Source: Dryocosmus kuriphilus (lineage: Eukaryota; Arthropoda; Insecta; Hymenoptera; Cynipidae). From it: a stretch of 64,000 bases of DNA. A program made the translations under genes and the position numbers. This document shows positions 21,071 through 32,128 of this stretch, one piece after another. The DNA lies in NCBI GenBank assembly GCA_038277395.1, contig CM076190.1:228814082-228878081 (forward strand), in the 5' to 3' direction. Position 1 is the first letter of the stretch; each line of letters starts with the position of its first letter. The notes beneath the pieces are model-generated. The model was not told the DNA's origin and did no database searches. It saw only the letters and a program-made list of their open reading frames with translations.

Positions 21071-22212
21071 AGTAATAATACTGCACACCATTGATTCAGC
21101 TTAAAAAGATGTATAATAAAAATGTAATATTCATGCTCCGAAGTTCTATATGAAACAAAACAAATTATAAAAAATGTATCTTTCTACTTAAAAAAAATAG
21201 CTTTTTTAAGCAGACAAAAATTAGATTAGCCACCTATTTATAGGTCTATGTACATTATTGTAAGGCTTGAGTAGACGCTAATTATCAAATTTAATTAAAA
21301 TATCATAACTGTGAAATGAATATATACTTGTTTTAAATTATATACAGTTCTGGCGCGCAAAATATTTTCTCTGACTATTACGTGGTGCACGATAAACAGG
21401 AGAATTTGAGCGAATTTTGATGACCAAGAAAAACAGGGAATCTTGAAGGTTTTTAATTAAAAGCTTTCCTGATTTCAAATTACTGTGAAGTTGTATTAGA
21501 GTCCTTTTAAAACTCTTTGAATAATTTGAGGTTTCCCTAAATCCTACGAAATCTCTTGAATTTTTTTGATATCTTTAAAACAAACTTTAGAAACTCATCA
21601 AATCCGTAGCATTCCTAACTTCGGGGAGTGGCGTGAGTGAAAATTAATAAAGAAATGATATGTAGAATGAACCACGGGTCATCAAAATAAAATAAATGGA
21701 TTTAAATTCCGAAGCTTAAAGAAATCATTTACCGATTTAAAATTAACAAAATCGGATCGGCTTGTCCGCGCTGGGACGACCAAAAATCATGATTATGAGC
21801 GACGGTACAAAATTCCTGTCGAATGCTCTCCTACTTTTGCACAAAAACCTTATCCGTCTTGCATCATGGCAGTAGGTCCATGTTACAATAATCTATTTAA
21901 TACAGAAACAATGTCGCACAGCGGTCAAACTGAATTATACAGAGATTACGGAACGACGGGACGATATATCGTCGTTGTACGCTTGCCCAGACAGAAGTGA
22001 ACCATCAGTCCTTCGCTTTCGACGGCTTTAGCTACGTGCGCCGTGCATTGGTTTCCATACTGCTGCGAATTCATCAGTATGTCTCGTTGAATCACGTAGC
22101 CTTTACTTGCCGCACCCGATGGTACCTAGAGAAAAGTCGTCACCTCGGCTCCAGGCCACTATGCCCTAGAACTTCACAGTCGCGGGCGATTCATAGATGC
22201 TAATCTCAATCC
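21071..22212. other. 3' flank of locus B, inside unit B
   Basis: AT-rich sequence collinear with 15295-16385. A GC-richer end block runs from about 21990 to 22210. No other gene seen. Confidence 0.45.
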
Positions 22213-22985
22213 ATTAAGCCGTTTTCCTTTAAGGGTAAGCGTAAACTTACATTACCATGGACTAGGAAATTTGTATGACTGTGGAAGTCAAGGGGTATGT
22301 ATTGAAAGTTGTAGATTGTAGATCGATCGAGAAGTCGTATGCTGCTCATTCAAACAACACACTGGTCTCACAACACCGCTCCGACTCAGGTCACTGATCG
22401 ATCTATCTAGATATCAGCCCTGGTAAACAGCTTGGCGCAGCCATATGGGGAATCGTACACTAGATACAATCCATATTCACTAGGCAAAAACCTTCCACCA
22501 GGGCCGATGAGTATGCAAAATCATTCTTTTCAGGGGATCGTCACACGTTTCTTATAGACTATTCTTCGCCACACAGTTCTATCCTGAGATACAACTTTTA
22601 CTTCCTTTATATCCATACACCCTTTAGTGCAAGCTCTTATACACCTATGGCCCTTCATACCTTTTCGCTTGAGAGTCAGATTCACGTATTCCCACCATTT
22701 CTTCCTCGGTTTATCTCTCGGTGTGTGACCGTTCACTTTTCCGAGATATACTTGCTGCGTTAAAAATTCTTCATCATTCTCTCAACATGACCAAACCATG
22801 TCAATAAATTTCTTTCACCCTTGTCCATCAGAGTTTCTTCTACGCCACATTCTTTCTGAACCCGTGCGTTATTGACTTTATCTATTAGTGTTTTACCACA
22901 AATATTCCGCAGGTAACGCATTACAACCGCATTCACTTTACTTCTATCCTTTTCTTGGCTATTATAAACATCACAATCGAGCTAC
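22213..22985 (-). pseudogene. LINE X, copy 2, RT C-terminus and 3' UTR, 5'-truncated
   Basis: The minus-strand order is KVNAVVMRYLRNICGKTLID, then LTWFGHVERM, then NGHTPRDKPRKKWWEYVNLT (the GRP-K-WWEYVN block), and a non-coding tail to 22213. The tail matches 41640-41985 and 9340-9595 on the plus strand, including CGACTTCTCGATCGATCTA and GGTAATGTAA. The 5' end is cut at about 22985, as expected of target-primed insertion. Confidence 0.8.
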
Positions 22986-24289
22986 TGAATATTACGTCTG
23001 TACCTAGCGACCGGCACATATATAACTTTAGGCGGCTAATGCAACAAATATGATATCGCTACTTTAGCATAATTTTGAGATGCAGCAGCGATACATACCC
23101 AGCGAATTATTTTCGCTGTCAATGTAATTTCTTTTTTTTATGCATGGCAATAACGAGAAAATCTCAAGCAAATGTTGTGTGTTAGAAAATCGTATAATTC
23201 TTTGGTATAATTACCTCTCAAATGAGAGACTCGTATTTATTTAAAGATAAAAAGGAATACATTGCTTAATAAATAAACTAATAAATTGAACGAAAGGAAA
23301 AACGGTAAAGAAGCACAGGAATGAAAAACTACATTGACGTATATTGGCGGTTAAATTGCCCAGTCGTGTGGCAGGAAACTCACCACAGAGCAGGTTAGTA
23401 TGCTGCTGTAGCCGTTGGTCGGTAAATCTCCCGCGCAGGCGTCGCAACGCTCCGAAGCCAAGCATCTGACCGTCTATGCGCCAAGGCGCTTGGCGCTCTC
23501 ATCGCGAGGCAGCCAGTCGACTCATTCCCTTTTCCGTGTGGTAATTATTATGAACTTACAGTTTTTAGGGAGTCACCTTTTCAAGGGTGACTTTTATTAT
23601 TTAGTATGGTGTATAGTAAAATAGGTTACGGGAGTAAAGGGCTCTAAGAGTAAGTTTAATATATATATACTTTCTTTCACAAGTATTCCGTGGGTTCTTT
23701 TGCCTTGGGAAAAAAGTACTCACGAAGCATTCTAGCTGAAACATGATATTATCTATGATTCACAAAACGATGAAAGCACAGGCGTGTATTCCCTAACACC
23801 GATTTGCTTAAAAGTCCAATTAATAATAAAATGTAAAGCAGTATTTATAGGGAATCGTGCTGATTAGGCAGTAGCGAATGCTCGGTATCTAATGAACAAT
23901 AGCGCACTTTACCGTTTTAATCAACTCAGCGAGAAGAAGACGACTCTCGAAAACTCCAGTCTTCCAACGTAGAATTTGAGGTGGAGAAATTAAGATCAGG
24001 TTGTCGGGAACATCTTTAAAAGCAGACGAGCTGCCAAGCATTCGCCAGAGGTCTTTATCGATGCGGAGACACGGCAGATGCCGCGTGCCAGCCACCAGCA
24101 GACCACGTGAAAAGTTTTTAACAGAGCACTTTCTCCTCAGTATTACCTCGATATGCATACGCTGAGGACGCCATGTACAAGTCGCGAGTAAGACTACTCC
24201 TATACTTGATAGTCTGGCCTTCTCGTTACTCGACAAAATACTACCGAACTCAGTTCTATGAAGCATACGTCAGGAGGACTCCTGAAGTA
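22986..24289. other. Spacer with one unclassified minus-strand open frame
   Basis: Mostly AT-rich. A minus-strand 125-codon frame at 23889-24266 has no recognised motif and no sign of splicing or homology inside the window. It is recorded here and not called as a gene. A small hairpin (AGTCACC/GGGTGACT) lies at 23570-23592. Confidence 0.3.
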
Positions 24290-24545
24290 TGACGTTTATT
24301 GAAATTGTTTTTACTTTAGTCCTATTTAAACAATACCATTTTGGGACAAATTCCATTTGCTCCTGTAGAAATTTTGAAAGGAGGAACTCTTAAAAGATAT
24401 TAAGAGAAATTGATACTAAAGTAATGACTTGTCTCATACCCAACACTTTAGTGAGAATTTATCCGCCATCTCAATGAGACTACTTTTTAATCGGAGAATT
24501 GAACAAGTTGACGATCTTGTGTACGTTGGATGTTTGTTTACTGCT
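24290..24545 (+). repeat. Dispersed repeat D2 plus LINE X fragment, copy 3
   Basis: Aligns with about 8695-8960: TTTTGAAAGGAGGAA, ATGACTTGTCTCATA, GAGAATTTATC. It then has the LINE X snippet encoding IEQVDDLVYVG. It carries the D2/LINE X junction of the 8.9-kb copy, so the composite was copied as a unit. Confidence 0.6.
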
Positions 24546-26388
24546 GCCTATATTCTCAACAGAAAAAAATTTCTGTATATTGTAGGTCAATTTTTTAATA
24601 CATTATAATCTATTCACCATTTTGAATAAAAAAAACAGCGAATTTAAAGAAACTCTTCTACGTACGCTAATATAACCTAAAACTTGGAAAAAACTAAACT
24701 CATTTTACACATAAAAAGGAATTCTTCACTTAGAATTTTGCACTTACTATTTAATTCAAATTATAGTAAATTACAAAAATTTATAATAAGGCATGATTGG
24801 AAACGATAAATTTATTTATTTGTCATATCTTATGGTATACTTACATTCTTGAGAACAATAATATCGCAACCACGTGTTTACACTTCTGGCTGGATCCAGC
24901 TTTGCACGTGCAAAGAATTTTTTTCACAGCACCATTCGATTATTTTCCTCTTACTTCATGATGAGTACCCCTTTTAAATTAGATGTTCGCAAGCAACATG
25001 CAATGATTGATACAGAATTTTATCGCATTCTCCTTTTCCACAAAGAGGAAGGTGTCCCTGTTGTATAATTCGTTCACGTTGAACGAACTTTCTAGATGAA
25101 GGTGTCGACTTCGTAAATTCACCAATTTTATCAATACCTAACTTCATTTAATAAATATTTTCAAAAACTATTGATGATTATCGTACCTTTCCATGTGTTT
25201 ATTCAGCATCCACCTGGAATCGCGGCCATATGGAAATATTGGTGGGGTCACTCGATGGTGACGCATCCAAAAATTCAGATCCCAATAACAATCTGTGAAT
25301 GACTGTTGATTCATCTTTGAGTCATAAGAGGCTGTACCTCTAGGACGTATAAAACAGGAAGAGTATTTGAAATATGATACAAGATAAAAATGAGAAAACG
25401 AAAGGACTGAATCCCCGCTTCTGGGGTTCGTGCAAGTAGCTTCACTCTCTGTTCACGTCGAGACCAGGATGGACATCTCTTCTCGAGACCGTCATACAAC
25501 TTTTTCAATATAACATTTAATTGCTAAATTAATTAATTGTTAAAATGTCTTGCGAATCAACGAGCGACAGAATAGAAATGCAAAGGTGAGATTCTCCTCT
25601 TACTCTTATCTTTCATTCGAAATGGTCGAGGCTGGCCTTCATATTTCACTCTCCACGAATTGTCGCTTATTTCATTAAATTTATCATTCGTATTCCAAAG
25701 TTGCGATGCAAAATAAAAGAACTATTTTTATTAGAGATGTTCATATTATTATTCACATTTAAAAGTAGTGATTTCGTTCTTTACCACTCCCTCCAGATTT
25801 CCTATAAAAATCAGATTTAGCCCGGTATTCATATATTCTTAAAACAAAGTAACCTAAACTCCAGCTAATCGCAGTCAACATTTGTTTAAAGCAATTAATT
25901 CAAATAGACCTTTAGACGAAGTTCACATCATTCCCTCTTTTGCTGCTTTTAGATTTTCCAAACAAATGTAGTAGCTGGCGCCCAACGATTCGCTCATCTT
26001 TCAAAAATATTATAAAAATATTAAATTAACTTAAAATACTAATAATGAAATAAAGGATTATAGTATGTATGTTTATTTTATTAAACGTTTCTGGCCATAA
26101 AATTCGGTATATTAAAATTAATACCTGCGTATTGCATTTTCTCTTACAAAAGTGTGAAAAAATACCAATCCTTTGTGTGAAGATGTATATGCTACGTACG
26201 GTACATTTCCCATACACAAGTATATGAGAAAGTACGTAGCTGATATGGAATAGTAACTGAAAGTACATGTATCGGAAATTTACTATAATTTATCTTACTC
26301 GTGTAACTCCTCGCTAGTTATGAGATCTTGATTCGACTTTTCATTACTATCAATACTATATTTTTCACTCCACATTTTTTTATTTGAA
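24546..26388. other. AT-rich spacer, nothing identified
   Basis: Several short open frames on both strands but no domain, repeat or RNA signature recognised. Confidence 0.4.
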
Positions 26389-26942
26389 TCAGTCGTGTGG
26401 ACTGTTGTCTTTTATGGGTTCCATTCTAAAATACTTTGAGATTTTACGCAATTTACCCACTTGAACTTCGCTGATTTCTATTGCGCTCAATTCGTTAACC
26501 TTGCCGCTGAACATGTTTATTTTGGCCCGGCGTTTAAATTGTTTATGAGATGGAGTTGTATATAATCCAGCAAGAGTATCCTCATCCTCCAAAAATGCAA
26601 ATACTTCACCCTCGGGAGTTGACATTACAGTTTGTTCCTGGGTTGGCAAGGGCCCATATTTACAATTTCCTCTTAACGATAGAATTGGTTTATCTTGAGG
26701 AAAAGTATATCTTCGAAATTGGAATAGCCGTCTCCGATTCGATACGGGAGTAAGCCAAAAAAGTTCATATCCATTAGAAAAACGAGGTCTGGTAGGTGGA
26801 GACCTGGACCTGGCACGAGGAGGAGAGCTGGTAGAAGGATTCGAAGCCTTGTTAGGAGAACCAGATCTCCCAGGAGAATAAAAAGGTCCAGACCAAGGAA
26901 TAGGATCCCCATTAGGGTAACAATCAAACTGTGAACTCAACT
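26389..26942 (-). CDS. KYTFP-family locus C, terminal exon, best preserved
   Basis: Minus-strand exon starting after TTGTTGCAG (plus 26943-26951) in phase 1, open for about 184 codons to TGA (26389-26391). Order: LSSQFDCYPNGDPIPW (residues 1-16), a Ser/Pro/Arg-rich region with SSPPRARSRSPPTRP (about 36-53), then the conserved domain from about 70 to 178. The domain reads FQFRRYTFPQDKPILSL, GPLPTQEQTVMSTPEGEVFA, LAGLYTTPSHKQFKRR, AKINMFSGKVNELSAIEISE, VQVGKLRKISKYFRM. No stop or frameshift is present and all blocks shared with A and D are kept. No E1-like exon was found upstream (26943-28060), so the start lies elsewhere or the copy is a lone exon. Function unknown. Confidence 0.6.
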
Positions 26943-27230
26943 CTGCAACAATAAACGCAAATATATTAAAAAATTTTGAGGGTTTCCTAGCCTAAGACAG
27001 AAACACTTATATTCTTGCTCCTGTGTCCCTTATACGGTTTTCCCGACAAAATTCTTTTTTCTTTCTTCATTCAAACCACACCTACTTGTTTAATATTTTT
27101 CTATCCCTCGGGCCTTGTAACGTGTTACCTGTTACACGTCACATGGCTTCCTCCTTTCCGCCCCGAAGACTGACTTGAGAGGTAGCGGTGAGGCAGTAAG
27201 GGGATGAGTTGACTGTATGTAACTCATCGT
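26943..27230. other. Spacer upstream of locus C
   Basis: Contains the acceptor of locus C at its left edge. No upstream exon recognised. Confidence 0.4.
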
Positions 27231-27505
27231 CGACTCCGTGTTTGGTGCAGTGGCTAGCGCAACGGTCTTTCGAGCCGGAGGACAAAGCAAGGGTTCAATT
27301 CCTCTGGACGGAGTCGATTTCTTCTGACGCTCACGCGCTACACATTCAACACTCGGTAGTCACTCTTCCTCTGCCATTCCCCAATATAGCATTAGCATTA
27401 TATTATATTAGCATTATAGAATGCTATATTGGGGAATGGCAGAGGAAGATTACATATATTTACCTATTATTATAAATAAATAAATAAATAAATAAAATAT
27501 ATTAT
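27231..27505 (+). mobile_element. tRNA-derived SINE with hairpin and (TAAA)n tail
   Basis: 27231-27239 CGACTCCGT pairs with 27308-27316 ACGGAGTCG like an acceptor stem. Between them are a pol III box A-like TGGTGCAGTGGCTAGCG and a box B-like GGGTTCAATTCC. The body is followed by a perfect 30-bp inverted repeat (27364-27393 with 27420-27449) and a (TAAA)n tail at about 27474-27497. The anticodon arm is imperfect, so this is a SINE head rather than a working tRNA gene. Confidence 0.7.
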
Positions 27506-28060
27506 TACATATATATTACAATACAATTAATTGCTGGTTAACTTCGAATACAACCATAAGCAGTACCGCACAGCCGATAGGAACCAGTCGTGGGCGTGGT
27601 GAGCCCACACTTGTACAAAATAAGTAAACGCCAGCCGTGGTTTGGGTGGCCTCACACTTTCGCGCCCATGTGCAATAGATGGTTACTATCAAGCCGAGGC
27701 GCAGCATGTCTCCACCTAGAAACACTACGCGAATCAAAAACTAAAATCTTGTAAGGGAAAAGTTCTATTGCTCCATTCGACACCGCAGCAATGACAATGC
27801 CCGCAGGGGATGTGTGGAATGATACGCCTGTAGTGTCAACATGGTATTGATGAACGTGTGGCGCACTGCCTTGCAGGGAGAAGTTCGGATACAAAACAGA
27901 GACCGTAATGTGCCTGACGAAAAGTTAACACGGTCGTCGTCAAAGTCGGAAAACTCCCACACTTTGATCTAGAAGGGTATGGTAGTTATCACTCCTGAGA
28001 CAGTGGACTCACCTGCGATCGGAACAGGATCTCTAATGTGCGGAATTCCTTAAAACTATC
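27506..28060. other. Possible 5' leader of the RTE element
   Basis: Moderate-GC sequence directly before the endonuclease frame of the RTE copy. No domain recognised. Its role as element leader is inferred from position only. Confidence 0.3.
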
Positions 28061-30378
28061 ATGACTAGCTTCCAAAAGCAAACAAATGAAATAAAATATC
28101 TAAAGGCGGGGACTCTGAACGCTCGTAGTCTAAATACTGGCGGATTTAGCGAACTCATTGAGATAGAAAGGAGATTCGATATTGACATAATAGCACTTCA
28201 AGAAACTTGCTGGCCACGCAGGCACGCATCAATTTCGAAGTACAACTACACTCTTCACTATGAGAGAGCTAAAGGGCGCACACTGGGGGCCAGTTTTCTT
28301 AGTAGTAAACGAATTTTGCAAGCGTTTATCGATATAAAATATATTAACGAACGGTCAACACGAAAATTGGAAAAGAGCCGATGCATAGAGGTCTACAATA
28401 ATGTGAGAAAGCTTGCATGACGTTAGTACCGATAATGAAACTTGAATAATAAACTTTGCAGCTTCAAAGAACCCTCGTTGTCAAAAGCACACACTTCCAG
28501 CATAAAAATATAAATAAGGACACCTGGACATCACCGGATGGTATCACTCACGATCAGATTGATCACGCTTAAATTGACACAAGACGTCATACAAACATTC
28601 TCGATGTAAGATCGTACAGGGAGCGGATTTAAATTCAGAGGACCTTTTCGTGTTAGCGATACTAAGATCTAGACTGGCTTTAAGTAAGAAAACTAGGCGC
28701 CCAGAGCCGATAGTCCGCTTTAATATAGTCAAGTTTAGAACACCAACAGAAGCATTGAGTTATGAAGTAGAGATTCCTAATAGTTTCGAATCTCTTCAAA
28801 ACCCGAGAGAGATACGATAGCGACAATTATAAAGGACCCGGAAACCCTGTGGGGTAATATGAAAAAGATTAAAGTCATGGCGGCGAAACTTATTATAGGT
28901 TTAAAGAAAGTAACCAAAAGCAAACCGTGGTTCGGCGAAGAGTGCAAACATTGGTTTGAAAGGTGAAGAGAAGCCAAGCTAATTAATTTACAAAATAAGT
29001 GCGATGAAACACATAAGAAGTTTTTCGAGATTAATAAAAGTACGAACAGGCTTTACAGATCAAAGAAAAGGGGGTGCGAAGAGAATAAAATACTAGCAAT
29101 AGAAACACATAATAACCAAAACAACCCGCGTGAGTTGTACGGGGGATTCAATTTTATAAAGTAAGGCTTTCATAGTAGAGCAGATGTAATGAAGTAATGA
29201 ACGTATGCGAAGCCTCTGTTGAAGATAATCTTGGGGAAATCAGCGCTGCTGATCCACTGATTGGTGAGCCGACTAATAAAGAAACAAAAATGTCCATAAA
29301 GAAGTTGAAATGTAACAAAGCCGCTGACATCGACGATCTACTGTCAGAACTGATAAAAAATTGGAGCCTCGCAAGGCAAATTTGTAAATTCATGCGCGCA
29401 ATATGGAAAATAGAACGCATACCAGAGGAATGCCGTACCTCTATTATTATACCTATTATAAAGAAAGGCGATATAAAACGAAGTGTAATGATTATCGGGG
29501 AATTTCATATTTTCCTTGCCCAATGTAATCTTAAGTAGACGAATCCCCTTTACTGAAGAAATCATTGGGGATTTCCAGTGTGGATTCCGCCGGAATTGGT
29601 CTACAAGCGATCAAACGCATACAATTAGACAAATGTTAGAAAACAAATGGAAATATAATGAAACAGTATATCAGATATTAATGAATTTTAAAAAAGATTA
29701 TGACTCTAGTATATGCATACAAATATACTGGATTTTAGAGCCCTTGGGTGTACCAAGAAAATTTGTTAGACTTATCGACCTTTGCTTAAGTGGCAGTAGG
29801 AGCAGATTGTGCGTAAATGGAACTCTATCTGAAGAGTCTTTAATCCTCGATTGACTGAAACAGGGCGATTATCTTTCGTGCATTCATTTCAAAATAGTTT
29901 TAGAATACATGATCAGTCAAGTACAAATGAATCCCTCCGGAGCTATCGTTAATTGGATAATACAAATTCTGGGATATGCGGATGATCTCGACTTATTCGG
30001 AGATGATAAAGAAACGGTAGATAAAAATGCAGAAATCTTGATCAAAAAAGCCAAGGAAATAGGTTTAGAAGTTAGCGAATTAGAGGAGAAATATTTAACC
30101 GTAGAAAGGTCAGAATAAAGTAATAAAGAGGTGATCTGAGGGCCGGAAATATGAAATCCGAAATAGTTAATGAGTTTAAATACATTGGTGCAATTGTAAC
30201 TGGCGACATTAACATTAAGACGGAAATCATCAGGTGGTTGCGTGGTGGCAATGGAAGCTGCTATGCAACAAATACGCTGCTAAAATCGCGATCGCTATCT
30301 AGAAACATCAGAGTAAGGATTTACAAAACGATAATAGTGCCAGTCGTCATGTACGACTGCCAAACGTGTGCCGACATC
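28061..30378 (+). pseudogene. RTE-type LINE, copy 2, endonuclease and reverse transcriptase
   Basis: The APE endonuclease N-terminus (28061-28420) reads AGTLNARSLNTGGFSELIEI, IDIIALQETCWPRRH. The pre-RT block EASVEDNLGEISAADPLIGE lies at 29203 onward. The RT follows: GDFQCGFRRNWSTSDQTHTI (29570), FVRLIDLCLSGSRSRLCVNG, LKQGDYLSCI and the catalytic ILGYADDLDLFGDDKETV (about 29960-30015). After these come NEFKYIGAIVTGDINIKTEI and RNIRVRIYKTIIVPVVMYDC (to 30360). Several frameshifts and stops are present, and the middle of the endonuclease is missing. It is the plus-strand counterpart of 9596-11640. Confidence 0.85.
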
Positions 30379-31085
30379 ACAATCTTGGCTTCCTTTGGCG
30401 GTCTTTTCTGGCGGCTTTTCCGCACCATGCTCTGCCTTGTGGTTTCTGGAGTGTTCTGATGAACTCAAGTTTCATCTCCGGTCACGATTCGAGGATAAAG
30501 ATCTTCTCCTTCATCCTGAAGCATCTCAAAAAATCGATTGGCTGCGACCAAAAGGTTTTGTTTGTTCTCAACGGACGAAAGCAGCGGGACCCACCTTGCA
30601 CAGACTTTTTTCAAGTGCATGTCATCTTGAAGGATGCTGCCAACTGCAGGACGACTCAATTCGATCATGTTATGAACCAATTCCATGATTTGGTCATGGG
30701 TCAAGTTCGACAGGCGCCCACTCCAGGGCTCATCCTGCACGCAAACACGTACTTCTTCAAAGGTTTTTCGCCACTCGAGACATTTCAACACTCATTTCAC
30801 CACCCACGTAAGCTGCAGTGACCCTACGATGAATTTCACCGGCACTAACTCCTTCCCATTTCAAAAATTTAATCACAGACCGCACTTTGCATTCGGACCC
30901 GCGCTCGAGAGTGGCTGCCATGTTTACAAATTAGTAAGTCATAGACAATGCCACATAGGGACCACACATTTTTACAGTGTTACCACTAGAAATTAGAGAA
31001 AACCTTCAGACCTTCCCCAGCTTTCCACCTCCTTTGCTTCTCGTACTCGAAAATAGGGAAGCTTACTTTTGGGATGATCCTCGTA
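30379..31085 (-). mobile_element. Mariner transposon fragment, N-terminal half of transposase
   Basis: The minus-strand Met at 30921 starts MAATLERGSECKVRSVIKFL and KWEGVSAGEIHRRVTAAYVG, a mariner helix-turn-helix N-terminus. After a frameshift come RVCVQDEPWSGRLSNLTHDQ and LKKVCARWVPLLSSVENKQ, then RIVTGDET with the first catalytic Asp. A degenerate TPETTRQS...KEAKI follows. The copy stops before the second catalytic residue. The right end (31046-31085) shows a TIR-like CCTCGTA. It belongs to a different mariner family from those at 32.1 and 51.8 kb. Confidence 0.8.
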
Positions 31086-31613
31086 ATATGCAACAAATAC
31101 GTTACTAGTATCGCGATCGCTATCCAGAAACATGAAGGTAAGAGTTTACAAAACGATAGTAATGCCGGTCGTCATGTACGGGCGCGGAGCATGGGCGCTG
31201 ACGAAAGGAGAGGAGAGCAGGTTTAGATTATTCGAAAATAAAGTACTTAGAAGAATCTATGGCCCAAAAGGAGACGAAGGGACTGGTTAGTGGAGAAAAG
31301 TGCATAATTATGAGCTGCATGCTCTCTATGGGTCAGTAAGTATTAAAGAGTAATTAAAGCGCGTAAATTAAGTTGAGCAGAACATTTAGAAAGAATGGGC
31401 AACGAAAGAAGAGTGGCACATGTTAAGAGGGAAACCGATTAGTAAGAGGCCGCTAGGCAGACCGAGAAACAGATGGGCGAAAAACGTAAGGGACATTCTA
31501 AAAGAGCTAGGACATGATTATTTAAGCTGGATGCAGGATGAACGGGATAGAGATGTGTGACTGTTCCGCGTAGCTGAGGCAATGAGCTTCCGAATTCGAA
31601 CTGGTAAACTATA
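31086..31613 (+). pseudogene. RTE-type LINE, 3' portion
   Basis: Continues the RTE C-terminal region: VRVYKTIVMPVVMYGRGAWA, a block matching 9990-10140 of copy 1 (TTATTCGAAAATAAAGTACT), then GRPRNRWAKNVRDILKELG. The tail TTCGAACTGGTAAACTATAA ends in ATAATAATA. Its first 94 bp (31087-31180) repeat 30262-30355, so it overlaps the upstream RTE piece instead of simply continuing it. Confidence 0.75.
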
Positions 31614-32128
31614 ATAATACTCGTACTATACCTGTTACCTCAGGCATTATAAACATCCAGCTTGTTTTCTGAAATATTTTCAGTTCATAAATCCACGTCC
31701 AAGTAAGAAACATTAATTGTAAATTATTATTTTAACATCTATCATATTTCATACAAAAGGCATGGGCTTCAAGCAGCTAATCATTGCGAATAACGAAAAG
31801 ATAAATTTCGTTAATTAGTTTGTTTATAACATAATAGTAAAAAGATAGATTGTGTCGTGGGAAGCAGGAGAGAAGTGAAGCTTCATTTTTTCACCTCAAA
31901 CTACATATCTTAAAATTGCACAATTTTAAATCACTTTTATTACTCTTACAACACTTATGCCGCTCGGTCCTATAATGTTAAAAGTAAAAGAGGACGAGAT
32001 AGAAATAGGTTAGTCAGCTGACAGAAGCGACGCGCGCGCACCACAGTGCTTTATTTATGTCTCGCCCTCTCTCTTGTTGAACATAGGACCGAGAGGTCTA
32101 CCGAACCATTCTGACTATGTCCTTGGTA
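31614..32128. other. Spacer, nothing identified
   Basis: AT-rich sequence between the RTE tail and a mariner element. TA at 32127-32128 is the left target duplication of that element. Confidence 0.4.

Larger units (their letters stand above)
19490..22212 (+). repeat. Duplicated unit B (KYTFP-family locus with flanks)
   Basis: Second copy of the unit described at 13860-16385. Relative to A it carries about 200 extra bp near 21795-21995. Its right edge is cut at 22212-22213, where the 3' end of a minus-strand LINE X begins, so the unit duplicated before that insertion. Confidence 0.75.

Noticed and set aside
23889..24266. 125-codon minus-strand open frame
   Set aside because: No recognised motif, no repeat or homologue in the window, and ordinary composition. 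It could be chance or an unclassifiable relic.
27231..27316. Possible functional tRNA gene
   Set aside because: The acceptor-like stem is perfect but the anticodon arm is poor, and a SINE-type body with a (TAAA)n tail follows.
30366..30996. Plus-strand open frames of 100-150 codons
   Set aside because: They are antisense to the mariner transposase fragment, whose minus-strand motifs are clear.
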